From Cytophagales bacterium (GTDB lineage: Bacteria > Bacteroidota > Bacteroidia > Cytophagales > Cyclobacteriaceae), in NCBI GenBank assembly GCA_016124425.1, contig WGNT01000132.1:1-40584 (forward strand): a stretch of DNA of 40,584 nt, written 5' to 3'. Below the pieces are notes generated by a model that saw nothing but the letters and a program-made list of their open reading frames with translations, did no database searches and was not told where the DNA came from. The translations under genes were made by a program, and so were the position numbers. Of this stretch, positions 7,795 to 16,618 are shown one piece after another (position 1 is the stretch's first letter; each line of letters starts with the position of its first letter).

Positions 7795-8136
7795 TTGAAT
7801 TCCTTTAATGACAATTTATTAAGGCAGATAGATAATCACTTTTTTCGATACCTAATGCAATCGATAAATTGGGAGCAGCGGATGCTGGCTATTAATGGGC
7901 CGAGAGGTACGGGAAAAACAACCCTGATGCTACAATATATCCGCTACCATCTCAAACAGCCAAAGGAAACCATTTTGTATGTTACAGCCTCCACTACTGG
8001 TTTTATACCCACAATTTGGTCGAACCTGCGGATGAATTCTATAAAAAACCCACTTGGTTTCAGGGTATCCACCAACCAATTAGCCATCGACCAAGGATAC
8101 CAAACGGATTATTTTAAACAGTATGAGGTGTTATAA
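7795..8136 (+). pseudogene. Decayed AAA/DUF4143 ATPase gene
   Basis: The frame opens with a TTG at 7795. It encodes the N-terminus of an AAA_14 ATPase related to the one at 1288, with Walker A GPRGTGKTTLMLQYI and then ETILYVTAS. After codon about 68 the family sequence continues in a different frame: from 7998 that frame reads WFYTHNLVEPADEFYKK, matching the family's pre-Walker B region, so a frameshift lies just before 7998. Beyond that there is no Walker B and no recognisable DUF4143 domain, so most of the gene is deleted. The frame-1 tail to 8136 is not recognised. A non-functional remnant is the simplest reading. Confidence 0.75.
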
Positions 8137-8252
8137 CTAATTTTTTCAATAATAATATTTTCGAACTAGGCACTTCGTCAATATTCAAAATCTATGAACT
8201 ATCATAACACCAAGCTACTGTTAAGAGAAAACCCGACGCCGTAGATCATTCG

Positions 8253-8403
8253 ATCAATTTCAGATTTAGCTTAAAAGACCACAGAGGACACAAAGATGGC
8301 ACAAAGAGCACAAAGCTTTATGTAAAAATCCTCCGTGTCCTTTGTGTTACCTCCGTGTCCTCCGTGGTTCTATTTTTAAATTTTCTTTGAAGGTCAAATT
8401 GAT
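8253..8403. repeat. About 150-bp imperfect palindromic element
   Basis: The outer arms ATCAATTT (8253-8260) and AAATTGAT (8396-8403) enclose a longer inverted repeat. 8279-8291 pairs with 8355-8367 in 12 of 13 positions (CCACAGAGGACAC against its near complement), and the right side contains a doubled CCTCCGTGTCC. It resembles the interspersed 'cacaaagagcacaaag' hairpin elements found in many bacterial genomes (recalled). No ORF is inside. The rest of the gene-free stretch 8137-8569 is AT-rich with no gene seen. Confidence 0.6.
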
Positions 8404-8474
8404 TTATCGTTGAGTTCAAAGGTTTGAAATGTAGTATTGAACAAAAGCCTAATTCATTAATATTTGTTTATAAA

Positions 8475-8492
8475 TTTTAAACTAGTAAATTA
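8475..8492 (+). promoter_or_regulatory. 18-bp motif shared by two lipoprotein genes (copy 2)
   Basis: This is the identical TTTTAAACTAGTAAATTA found at 4231-4248, here 77 nt before the ATG at 8570. The match of 18 of 18 bases and the equal distance in both places suggest a shared regulatory site. Confidence 0.5.
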
Positions 8493-8569
8493 AAAGTTCA
8501 ACAAATATCATAAAAACATTCCCGAGCAGGGGATATGGTATACAAAGTTCAACCTAAAATTTACTACAG

Positions 8570-9745
8570 ATGAGACATTTTTTATGCCCATTTATTTCCT
8601 TACTGTTACTGTTTTCATGTGGTTCGGGGGAAAATAGGGTGAATGATGCCGAGTCAACCATTTCGGGAGAAAAAATTTCCTTTGAAAAACTGGACAGTAT
8701 TAAAATTGACTACCTGGGAAACCCCACTGTACATGATATAGATCCAGTAACCGAGACGGTTCTATTTATGGAACATCGGGAATTTTCGGAAGAGATCTTT
8801 GTAGCCAGTTTTGACGGGCAACTCCGTACTTCTTTTTCCAAGATGGGAGATGTACCGGATAGTTATGGAAACCTTATGTCTACTTTAAGAATTGATAGCG
8901 ACAGTTCAATTATTGCATACGGATATAATGGTTTTTTGAGGTATGATTTTACTGGAGAACTTCAATCACGGGTGAAACTAAAAGAATTTAGGGTTCCAAA
9001 TTTAACCCGAAAAGCTATGGGATTTGGGATGGAAAAATTGGGATCCAAATACGTGTATGTAGATCAGGGATCCCGAGACATAGACTACACTAGGATTAAT
9101 CTTTACCAGGAATTACGATTAATGAATTGGATGGATCCGGAGACAGGAGAGACGGAACCTTTTATCCAATTTCCCGAAAGCAGTATTTTCAGAAGTGGCA
9201 AATACTTTTTCAGAGATTCCTGGGCCCCTGCTTTTACGGTGGTAGATGACCTGATATACGTAGCTTTCGGGATAGAGCCGGTCGTTTATTTGTATGAAAC
9301 TACCCCTCCATATGCTTTGGTTTCCAGTATTGCGCTATACTTACCTGACTTTGAGAAATATAAGGGTACTGATGATTATGTGACCAGTATTAGTTTATTC
9401 TACACTTCAGCAAGGATAGAGAATATAAAGAAGTTTGATGGGCATATAGTAGTGGCATATTTTCCGGGTTATAATGCATCGGATACACAGGAGTCAAATA
9501 CCATTAAGTCACCTGAGGATGCAAAAAATTTTCGGAAAAGGATGGGGGAAAAATATACTTCACGGATTGCCATTCTGGATTCTGTAGGAAACAGCGTGAA
9601 CGATTTTGTCCCTGAAGGATTGATCGCTAGGAGTATGCTGGTCCGAAATGGTGAACTCTGGATGATGGAAAAACCAGACGAAGAAATTGAGCGGGATTAT
9701 TTTCGGTTGATTCGGGTGGGGTTGAAAGAAGAGGTTCGGAATTAG
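8570..9745 (+). CDS. Secreted propeller-type lipoprotein (DUF4221/BF3164-like), paralog
   Basis: The 391-aa protein has a lipoprotein signal peptide (MRHFLCPFISLLLLFSCG, lipobox Cys at residue 17) and repeated beta-blade-like segments (for example VHDIDPVTETVLFMEHRE and IFVASFDGQLRTSFSK). It appears paralogous to the protein at 4325 in its N-terminal pattern and length, and shares its upstream motif. It should be exposed in the periplasm or at the outer membrane. No catalytic motif is visible and the family name is approximate. It stands alone, with remnants of other genes on both sides. Confidence 0.78.
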   Translation: MRHFLCPFISLLLLFSCGSGENRVNDAESTISGEKISFEKLDSIKIDYLGNPTVHDIDPVTETVLFMEHREFSEEIFVASFDGQLRTSFSKMGDVPDSYGNLMSTLRIDSDSSIIAYGYNGFLRYDFTGELQSRVKLKEFRVPNLTRKAMGFGMEKLGSKYVYVDQGSRDIDYTRINLYQELRLMNWMDPETGETEPFIQFPESSIFRSGKYFFRDSWAPAFTVVDDLIYVAFGIEPVVYLYETTPPYALVSSIALYLPDFEKYKGTDDYVTSISLFYTSARIENIKKFDGHIVVAYFPGYNASDTQESNTIKSPEDAKNFRKRMGEKYTSRIAILDSVGNSVNDFVPEGLIARSMLVRNGELWMMEKPDEEIERDYFRLIRVGLKEEVRN

Positions 9746-9820
9746 TATCTGATAATTCCCATCATAGCATTGTTTAATTTCAACATATTAATCATTTTTT
9801 TGGATAATATACAACACAAA

Positions 9821-10117
9821 ATGAATACTAAAAAGCAAATTCTCCTGCCCGTATTCCAAAAGTTACTGGAACAAATGGGTTAAAACATAAAATTGGCAAG
9901 GAAGCGACGTAGCTTAACTACCGTTCAGGTTTCCGAAAGAGCCGGTATCGACCGGACTACCCTCTATTATATCGAAAAGGGCAATCCGAGTGTGTCTTTA
10001 GGCGCATATTTTAATGTGCTGCGGGTATTGGGGTTACAGAATGATTTCTTAAAGCTCGCCGGAGATGATGAATTCTGAAGAAAGTTACAGGATTTGAAAT
10101 TGATAGGTAAATTTTAA
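9821..10117 (+). pseudogene. HipB-like XRE antitoxin gene broken by two in-frame stops
   Basis: Reading one frame from the ATG at 9821 gives a typical Bacteroidota HipB-like HTH protein: an N-terminal helix ending LLEQMG, a TAA (9881-9883) where the family has Glu, then NIKLARKRRSLTTVQVSERA and GIDRTTLYYIEKG (the XRE helix-turn-helix), then GLQNDFLKLAGDDEF, a TGA (10076-10078) where the family has Gly, and RKLQDLKL. Each stop differs from the expected codon by one base (GAA to TAA, GGA to TGA). No hipA-like toxin gene follows. A shorter product could start at the TTG at 9893, but decay is more likely. Confidence 0.8.
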
Positions 10118-10540
10118 TGGCTGGCAAAAAGAAGCTGATGAAATTGGTATCTCCCGAAATGACCAACTATTAATGAGAGGGGCATTTAGGTGCTAGGTTG
10201 AATACCCCACTTTGTCCTTTTTATATTTTTTTTCACCTTGATCCCAATTTATTTTCACTCGACGAACACTTTTGGGAATAAAGTACACTTCTCAAAAACC
10301 GCTCACTGGATGATGCGATCATTGAAAGTTTGGAAAAGGAACGACCGCTGCAAGAACAGTTTAAAAGAAACGCAAAAGACTGATTCGTTATTTGATTTTT
10401 GACCCCCATGGCAAGCTGATACATCCACATGCGGCACTACCTGAATCGGAAGAGATTGTTCGGCTTTTTTGGGGAGGTGTTGTCAGAAAAGGCATTTTGA
10501 ATGTTGTCATAAACCTTTTTTTTAAAAATGTAAAAAGGAC
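10118..10540. other. Gene-free stretch with unrecognised coding scraps
   Basis: Short protein-like runs appear in shifting frames. One near 10290-10380 reads SLDDAIIESLEKERPLQEQF, and another near 10390-10460 reads YLIFDPHGKLIHPHAALPE. Neither is a complete gene and I do not recognise the parent. They fit the general decay after the broken HipB-like gene and could be toxin-side or unrelated remnants. Confidence 0.4.
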
Positions 10541-10888
10541 TCATTGTTTTTTCATCCTGAAGATTTCAAAACAGCCAAAACTTTCGTTTTCAATAAACTT
10601 CTGAATCTCAGTAGTGTGTTCGGTGAGGATGTCAGCCAAGTCTTGGGTTTTCAAATTTCCTGTACGGATCCAAATAATCTTAGGAGGAAATCCGTATAAT
10701 AAATTTAAATCGTTAAAATCTGAGTCCTGAGTAACAATGATGAAACCATTGTTTTTGGCGAAATACCAAATTTCCCGGTCAGTAGCATTGAGTAACCGTT
10801 CTTTTTTAATAGTACTCGATGTCGAAAAGTGTTTAGGAATAACTTTTAAAATTTTGTGAGAAATATTTTGGTCAAACAAAAACTTCAT
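10541..10888 (-). CDS. DUF5615 PIN-like toxin
   Basis: The 115-aa protein opens MKFLFDQNIS, the hallmark start of DUF5615/Mut7-C-like PIN-fold proteins, in which the first Asp is catalytic. Further acidic positions appear in ATDREIWYFAKNNG and VTQDSDF. Such proteins are the presumed RNase toxins of pairs with DUF433 antitoxins. Its start overlaps the stop of the DUF433 gene by 4 bp (10885-10888), so the two are translated together. The protein is of normal length and its motifs are intact, unlike most of its neighbours. Confidence 0.88.
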   Translation of the reverse strand: MKFLFDQNISHKILKVIPKHFSTSSTIKKERLLNATDREIWYFAKNNGFIIVTQDSDFNDLNLLYGFPPKIIWIRTGNLKTQDLADILTEHTTEIQKFIENESFGCFEIFRMKKQ

Positions 10889-11112
10889 ATCGTAATCTGA
10901 TAGAGCTTGTTTTCTCTATCAGCTGCGAAACTTAATGCTGCATAGATATCATTTTCCGTCAATTCGTCAAAATCAGCCAATATATCCTGCACAGTCATAC
11001 CAGAGGCCAACCAACCAAGAATATCACTTACAGTTATCCTCATTCCTCTTATGCAGGGTTTTCCTCCCCGCTTACCGGGTTCAATGGTTATTATTTGCCT
11101 GTAGTCTATCAT
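10885..11112 (-). CDS. DUF433 (VapB45-like) antitoxin
   Basis: The 75-aa DUF433 protein has the typical sequence GKPCIRGMRITVSDILGWLA (about residues 17-36), a winged-HTH-like fold, followed by the acidic ILADFDELTENDI. It is the usual partner of the DUF5615 PIN-like toxin encoded immediately downstream with a 4-bp overlap. It probably neutralises the toxin and represses the shared promoter, which should lie just upstream of 11112. Confidence 0.88.
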   Translation of the reverse strand: MIDYRQIITIEPGKRGGKPCIRGMRITVSDILGWLASGMTVQDILADFDELTENDIYAALSFAADRENKLYQITI

Positions 11113-11442
11113 GTTCCAAAATTTAAATAAATATAATAAATCTTTACCATTATTTGAATCGGAAAGTGCAGCGATATCTCCGCATTAGCGATTTTTTAGG
11201 ATTCAAGGGCATGCTAACTCGCCAGAGTGCCGGTTAAAAATGGTTAAACCTGTTTGGCCTGACTGCCATTAAACCCATAAAATACATATGTTTACTAACC
11301 GTTGATTTACTGAAAGGAAGTTAGGAGGAACTATGTCATTGACATGCAAACACAAAGACCGAAATATCCACCAACTGCATGTATGGATAACTAAGTATCG
11401 CTATTAAATTCCAACAGAATATTTTAAACCTACCCAGACCTG
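11113..11442. other. Intergenic stretch between divergent units
   Basis: No gene is seen. It should hold the promoter of the DUF433/DUF5615 pair (near 11113-11160, AT-rich) and that of the DUF4221 gene at 11443. A small palindrome, ATGTCA-T-TGACAT (11333-11345), is the only local structure noticed. Confidence 0.4.
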
Positions 11443-12598
11443 ATGTTCAACTACGTAACTATTGCTTTTTTACTTGGTGTGATGTTTTCCTGCGGAAAAC
11501 CACAGGAGGCCGCAAACGTTGAAACAATCTCTTACCGTGTTGATTCCGTGGTAATTGATTCCAAAGGGCATATTTTTGATTTGCGGTACTCATTGCACGT
11601 CTCGGATTACTGTCAGGAAGATGGGTTTTTGTATAACTACAGCGCATTTGACCACAGCATCGAAAGGATTGACCTGGATCAGTTGGAATTAGTTTAAAAA
11701 AATTTCACTTCAGAAAGAAGGCCCGGATGGCACAGGTTCAGCGGTTTTCAATCTTACAAGTAAAGGCAATGGTAACCTTTTCCTGGCATCTGAGCTTGGA
11801 GCAGCAATTTTCAATATAGAAGGTAAATTGATCAAGAAATTTGATTTTAAAAAAATTCCCCGGGCTGCAGGCGGTATTACTGATGTGGAATATGTACAGC
11901 AGATAGTGGCAAATCCATTTTTTGAAAATTTGGCTTTTGCCTTAGTTGTTAATCAATTGACCAATAGGATGATACTAAAGAAGCTAAACACAATTGACGG
12001 CATAATTTCGTCCTACGAGATTGATCCGGAGGGGAATTATAAAAAATATACACTCGGAGATCTGACAACCTCCTACAGATGGGATCCCAAAGTATTTATA
12101 GGCAGTCAACAAGACAAAATCATCGTTTCCCATGAGTATTCAAACGATTTTTATGTATACTCTCCGGAAAGTGAAGACCTTCAACAAGTAATCTATTCCT
12201 CTATCCACACGCCAAGTACCGTGACAATAACTACAGAAGGAGACTTTGATAATTCGATTGATGATAGGAGAAAAGCCCTTCAATTATACCGCGAACAAGT
12301 AAGTTTTGGCCCCTTGGTTTGGGATCCGCAAAATAAAAGATATTATAGACTTTCTTCTTCAAGCACCTTTGGTGAAGAAAGACAAGAGAGAAAATTACTT
12401 AATGAAACGATAAATGTAGACGTATATCTCACTGTGTTTGATCAAGAGTTCAACCTGATTAGTGAAATGCCCCTCCGAGAGTTTAATAACAAATCTTTCG
12501 CAAAATATTTTGTAAAGGACGGAATATTGTGGGTTTTTGAAAACAAGGACGATGAAATGGGGTTTGTGCGGATTATTTTTTTTATAAAACAGGATTGA
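11443..12598 (+). pseudogene. DUF4221 family lipoprotein gene with a single frameshift
   Basis: The first part (11443-11697) encodes a lipoprotein signal (lipobox FSCG, Cys about residue 17) and the DUF4221 start, ending IERIDLDQLELV then TAA. Moving one base forward at 11695-11705, inside GTTTAAAAAAATTT, continues as VKKISLQKEGPDGTG and joins the frame that runs to 12598 without another break (ending KDGILWVFENKDDEMGFV). The repaired protein would be about 384 aa, normal for the family. The shift lies in a T3-A7-T3 tract, so a real mutation, slippage during expression or a sequencing error are all possible. The C-terminal half is related to the remnant at 3748. Confidence 0.8.
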
Positions 12599-12676
12599 TT
12601 CCAAACCGTTATTGTAAGGTAAACCCCAAAACGATCCGTATATTTCGGGCTGAATGAACTAAACTGACTACGTTAC

Positions 12677-14509
12677 ATGCATTACTGCACTATCCTACAC
12701 CACCGGTGGCTAAAGAGAATCAAGCTGCTAGTGGTGGGATCCCTAATGGGATTCACCGCCACCGCACAGACGGAGGTGCCATTTGATCAACTGGATTACT
12801 TTAAAAATCCCGGAAAAAGCTGGAGCATCGTAGGCGATGTTACTACAAGCCTGCAAGAGAAGGATGTACTGATACCCTCAAAGGGTACCGGAATTTTGGC
12901 TAACATACCCGGCAAACGCCAAAAAGGCGAAGATATCTACACCAAGGATTCCTTCGGTGACATTGACCTTGAAGTGGAATACCTGATGGCAAAGGGTTCT
13001 AACTCCGGCATTTACCTTCAGGGTATGTATGAGGTTCAATTGCTCGACAGTTGGGGCAAAGCCCAAGCTACCTCCGGCGATAATGGGGGCATCTACGAAC
13101 GTTGGGATGAAAGCAAGCCTGCTGGTCAAAAAGGCTATCAAGGATACGCCCCACGACAAAACACAAGCAAAGCTCCCGGACTTTGGCAAAAGCTAAAGGT
13201 TTCATTTCAGGCGCCAAGATTTGACGCATCAGGAAACAAGGTTGCCAATGCCCGGATGCTTCGGGTCGAACTGAACGGCGTATTAATCCATGAAAATGTT
13301 GAACTGCTCGGCCCCACCCGTGGAGCCATGTTTGCCGAAGAGGTAGCTAAGGGACCCATCCGGATCCAAGGCGACCACGGTGCAGTGGCCTTCCGAAACC
13401 TCAAAATCACCCCTTTTGACAACCCAAAGCCAGAACTCTTCGAGCTTTCCTATGACCTCTTTGATGGTTCCTTTACCGAATTGCCCGACTTTGAAACGAT
13501 TTCTCCTGCGGTATCTGGTACTTCCCCGGTGTTGACGGGGAATATAAGAAGCAAATCCAAGCAATACCTGCTGCGGTATGCCGGAAAAATACGAATTACC
13601 GAACCTGGGGTCTACACTGTGGGACTACAGGTTCCAGGCGGTGGCGGTATGATGACGATCGACGGCAAGGAAGTTGTCGGCCGTTCGCAAAACGGAGGTC
13701 GTGGAGAGGTTGAGCTTCCTGTTGGAGAACATGGGTTTGAGTTATTCTATGTGAAAGTACAGGATTGGGTAAACCCGGCTTTGGGACTGACAATTTCTGG
13801 CCCCGGTCTGCGCGAGGTACAGTACAGCCAAAGCGCTACTGCTGGAAGCCGCGGTGTTGATCCCATTTTGGTAGACCCAAAAGAGCGGCCTGTTTTGCGT
13901 AGCTTTATGGATATTCCGGGAAGAATCAGGGTAACTCACGCCATCTCTGTAGGATCTCCTGAGGGGGTTCATTATACCTATGACTTGGATCATGGAAATA
14001 TTGTCCAGGTATGGAGAGGAGGATTCTTGGATGCCACACCCATGTGGAACAGTAGAGGAGACGGGTCTTCCCGGCCCACGGGATCCGTTCAGTATTTAGG
14101 TGCTGCATTTGGCCTTGCCAAGCTAACAAGTGATGGAATGGAATGGGCCAGTGATTCTATCGGAACTGGGTTTAAACCAAAAGGATATAAGGTACTAAGT
14201 CAACCCAACCACTTAGCCTACAACTACCAAATTCATGGTGCATCCGTGGATGATGAAGTAGAAATCCTCTCGAACGGACAAGGAATAAAGCGAAAAATTC
14301 AAGTAAACGGAGGTGGCGATGATTTATTTATCCGTCTTGCCCATGGAGATACCATTTCTGAATTGGATGGAGGCTGGTACCTGATTGATGACAAATCCTT
14401 TTATCTTCAAATGGATGGCGGGATAAAACCTGTTTTAAGAAACGTTGGCGGAAAAGCCGAATTGATCGTTCCGGCAAGTTCCAACATTTCCTATTCCCTG
14501 TTGTTTTAG
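12677..14509 (+). CDS. Secreted DUF1080 (3-keto-disaccharide hydrolase-like) protein with PA14-like domain
   Basis: The 610-aa protein has a signal peptide (about residues 1-31, ending TATAQ). DUF1080 follows at about 35-255, with FGDIDLEVEYLM, GSNSGIYLQGMYEVQLLD and HGAVAFRNLKITPF; this jelly-roll fold is known from 3-keto-glycoside hydrolases. Next comes a PA14-like segment at about 285-375 (GKIRITEPGVYTVGLQVPGG, MMTIDGKEVV), likely sugar-binding, and a C-terminal region I do not recognise. It probably acts on glycosides in the periplasm. The downstream cytochrome c fusion starts 24 nt after its stop, so the two form an operon that ends at the terminator at 16490. Confidence 0.85.
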   Translation: MHYCTILHHRWLKRIKLLVVGSLMGFTATAQTEVPFDQLDYFKNPGKSWSIVGDVTTSLQEKDVLIPSKGTGILANIPGKRQKGEDIYTKDSFGDIDLEVEYLMAKGSNSGIYLQGMYEVQLLDSWGKAQATSGDNGGIYERWDESKPAGQKGYQGYAPRQNTSKAPGLWQKLKVSFQAPRFDASGNKVANARMLRVELNGVLIHENVELLGPTRGAMFAEEVAKGPIRIQGDHGAVAFRNLKITPFDNPKPELFELSYDLFDGSFTELPDFETISPAVSGTSPVLTGNIRSKSKQYLLRYAGKIRITEPGVYTVGLQVPGGGGMMTIDGKEVVGRSQNGGRGEVELPVGEHGFELFYVKVQDWVNPALGLTISGPGLREVQYSQSATAGSRGVDPILVDPKERPVLRSFMDIPGRIRVTHAISVGSPEGVHYTYDLDHGNIVQVWRGGFLDATPMWNSRGDGSSRPTGSVQYLGAAFGLAKLTSDGMEWASDSIGTGFKPKGYKVLSQPNHLAYNYQIHGASVDDEVEILSNGQGIKRKIQVNGGGDDLFIRLAHGDTISELDGGWYLIDDKSFYLQMDGGIKPVLRNVGGKAELIVPASSNISYSLLF

Positions 14510-14533
14510 TGTGTAATGTAATGCTTTTATAAG

Positions 14534-16483
14534 ATGATAAATAAAATCAAATATACCCTATACTTCCTGCTGCTCCTGTGCCTCGGCAATCCAGCACTTA
14601 TCGCACAGGAATCTCCCATGGAGGAAGATTTCTACAAAATCCTCCGGGTAAGTAGTCCGGAAGGCACCTTACTGGAAGTAGGGGGCCTTGTAATGCTCCC
14701 TAACGGAAACCTTGGGATTTCCACTCGAAGAGGTGACGTGTTTGTCGTAGAAAACCCTACCAGTCCACGTCCCTATTTCCGGAAATTTGCCAGTGGCCTA
14801 CATGAAATTTTGGGGCTAACCTACAGAGACGGCGCGTTCTATTGCGCGCAGCGGGGTGAATTGACTAAACTTATCGACTCCAATCAGGACGGTGTTGCCG
14901 ATATTTATGAAACCATCCATGCATGGCCGGTTTCTGGGCATTATCATGAATATAGCTTCGGACCGGTCATAGGGCCTGACGGGGACTTCTTTGTTTCCGG
15001 CAATGTGGCCTTTGGCAATGAGGAGTGGTGGAGAGGCGAAAGTCGCGTTCCTTACAGAGGTTGGATTATGAAAATCAACGAAGATGGTTCTTTACTCCCT
15101 TGGGCAACAGGTATGCGCTCTCCGGCTGGATTGGGAATCATCGATGGAGAACTTTATTATACAGAGAATCAAGGCGATTATATGGGATCTGGAGGGATGT
15201 GGCACATCACCAAAGGTACATTTACAGGACATCCCGCTGGCTTGCGTTGGACCGGCCTTCCGAATTCACCACTTAAGCTGACTACCGAGCAATTTAACAG
15301 TGTGGTAGATCCCCGGCAGGTACGAAACGAGCAGGGGAGAATGATTAAGCCGGAGAACGTGGTTGAGGAGGATTTTCTTACTATGTACGAAGCTAAGAAA
15401 CAGCTGCCTGACTTAAAGTTACCGGCAGTATGGTTTCCTTATGGCATACACGGGATATCTACCTCAGAGCCCATCAAGATCCCTGAGGGCAACCTAGGGC
15501 CGTTTGAAGGGCAAGTATTGGTCGGCGATCAGGGACAAAGTAAGATCATGCGCGTTTTTCTGGAAGAGGTGAATGGGGAAATGCAGGGCATGGCCATTGA
15601 TTTCCGAAGCGGATTCAGGTCTGGAGTTTTACGCATGGCCTGGGCTCCTGACGGATCTTTATTTGTAGGAGAAACCAACCGAGGCTGGGGTTCGGCCGGA
15701 GAAGCGAATGAAGGGCTTGAGCGGGTAGTTTGGACCGGTGAAGTACCTTTTGAAATTCGTACGGTAAAAGCGATGCCTGACGGTTTTGAAATCGAATTTA
15801 CCAAACCTGGAGACAGAAAATCGCTGGAGGACATTGCGTCTTACTCCGTTTCTTCCTTTATCTACAAATATCATCCGGTCTACGGCAGTCCACCGGTAGA
15901 TAATGAAGAGGCTGTCGTAAAAGGAGTTAAAGTATCTGAAGATGGTACCAGAGCTAGGGTCATCGTGGACGGTTTAAAGCAGCATTACATTCATCACCTG
16001 TTTTTGGAAGGCGTGCGGGAAAAGGATACCTATCATTCCCTCGTTCATCCCTCGGCCTATTATACATTAAATAACATACCGACTGGGCCATCGCTACCAA
16101 TGGCGCAGGTAAGCACGTTTGATTCAAGAGTAAAGAAGGAGGAGGCAAAACCGATAGCAACAAAGCCCGCTACACCTGCAAAGGTGGCTACAACCCCGCA
16201 AGCAGCGCCTGCACAGGAGGAAGCGCTTACGTTTGAGATTGTACAACCGTTATTAGCCAAAAATACCTGTATCGCCTGCCATAATAAAGACACAAAACAG
16301 GTAGGCCCCGCTTATGTCGATGTGGCAAAGCGTAACTATACCCCCGAACAGATTGTGGAGCTAATTCATACTCCCCGGCCTGAAAACTGGCCAGAGTATG
16401 CCACGCCTATGCCGCCCATGCCGCATGTGCCTAGAGAAGAAGCCCTAAAAATCGCCAAGTGGATCGTATCGTTAAATAAGTAA
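14534..16483 (+). CDS. Sorbosone dehydrogenase-like propeller fused to cytochrome c
   Basis: The 649-aa protein has a signal peptide (ending LIAQE, about residue 26). A beta-propeller of the L-sorbosone/glucose dehydrogenase type spans about 35-420 (LGLTYRDGAFYCAQRGELTK, YSFGPVIGPDGDFFVSGN). An Ala/Pro/Lys-rich linker lies near 545-570, followed by a C-terminal mono-haem cytochrome c with CIACH (C579, C582, H583) and Met ligand candidates in PMPPMPHV (M626 or M629). It probably oxidises a sugar or sugar-derived compound in the periplasm and passes electrons through its own haem. The context fits oxidation of a glycoside to a keto form used by the DUF1080 partner, which is an inference. Confidence 0.85.
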   Translation: MINKIKYTLYFLLLLCLGNPALIAQESPMEEDFYKILRVSSPEGTLLEVGGLVMLPNGNLGISTRRGDVFVVENPTSPRPYFRKFASGLHEILGLTYRDGAFYCAQRGELTKLIDSNQDGVADIYETIHAWPVSGHYHEYSFGPVIGPDGDFFVSGNVAFGNEEWWRGESRVPYRGWIMKINEDGSLLPWATGMRSPAGLGIIDGELYYTENQGDYMGSGGMWHITKGTFTGHPAGLRWTGLPNSPLKLTTEQFNSVVDPRQVRNEQGRMIKPENVVEEDFLTMYEAKKQLPDLKLPAVWFPYGIHGISTSEPIKIPEGNLGPFEGQVLVGDQGQSKIMRVFLEEVNGEMQGMAIDFRSGFRSGVLRMAWAPDGSLFVGETNRGWGSAGEANEGLERVVWTGEVPFEIRTVKAMPDGFEIEFTKPGDRKSLEDIASYSVSSFIYKYHPVYGSPPVDNEEAVVKGVKVSEDGTRARVIVDGLKQHYIHHLFLEGVREKDTYHSLVHPSAYYTLNNIPTGPSLPMAQVSTFDSRVKKEEAKPIATKPATPAKVATTPQAAPAQEEALTFEIVQPLLAKNTCIACHNKDTKQVGPAYVDVAKRNYTPEQIVELIHTPRPENWPEYATPMPPMPHVPREEALKIAKWIVSLNK

Positions 16484-16489
16484 CAAAAC

Positions 16490-16523
16490 AAAAAAGGCAG
16501 GTTGTTTAAAACCTGCCTTTTTT
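16490..16523 (+). terminator. Rho-independent terminator
   Basis: AAAAAAGGCAGGTT (16490-16503) pairs with AACCTGCCTTTTTT (16510-16523) around a 6-nt loop, and the right arm ends in a T-run. It lies 7 nt after the stop of the cytochrome c fusion. With A-runs on one side and T-runs on the other it can act in both directions, so it may also end the minus-strand gene at 16619. Confidence 0.92.
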
Positions 16524-16618
16524 CTGTTTCTAGGGTATAATAAAATTCATCCCGATAGGGGGGCTACAAAAGGATCTACCGCCTAGAAAATGTTTGCGGA
16601 AAAGGCTTGATAAATGGA

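Noticed and set aside
12878..14129. Minus-strand ORFs opposite the DUF1080 gene
   Set aside because: Shadows of a well-supported gene in a GC-richer stretch.
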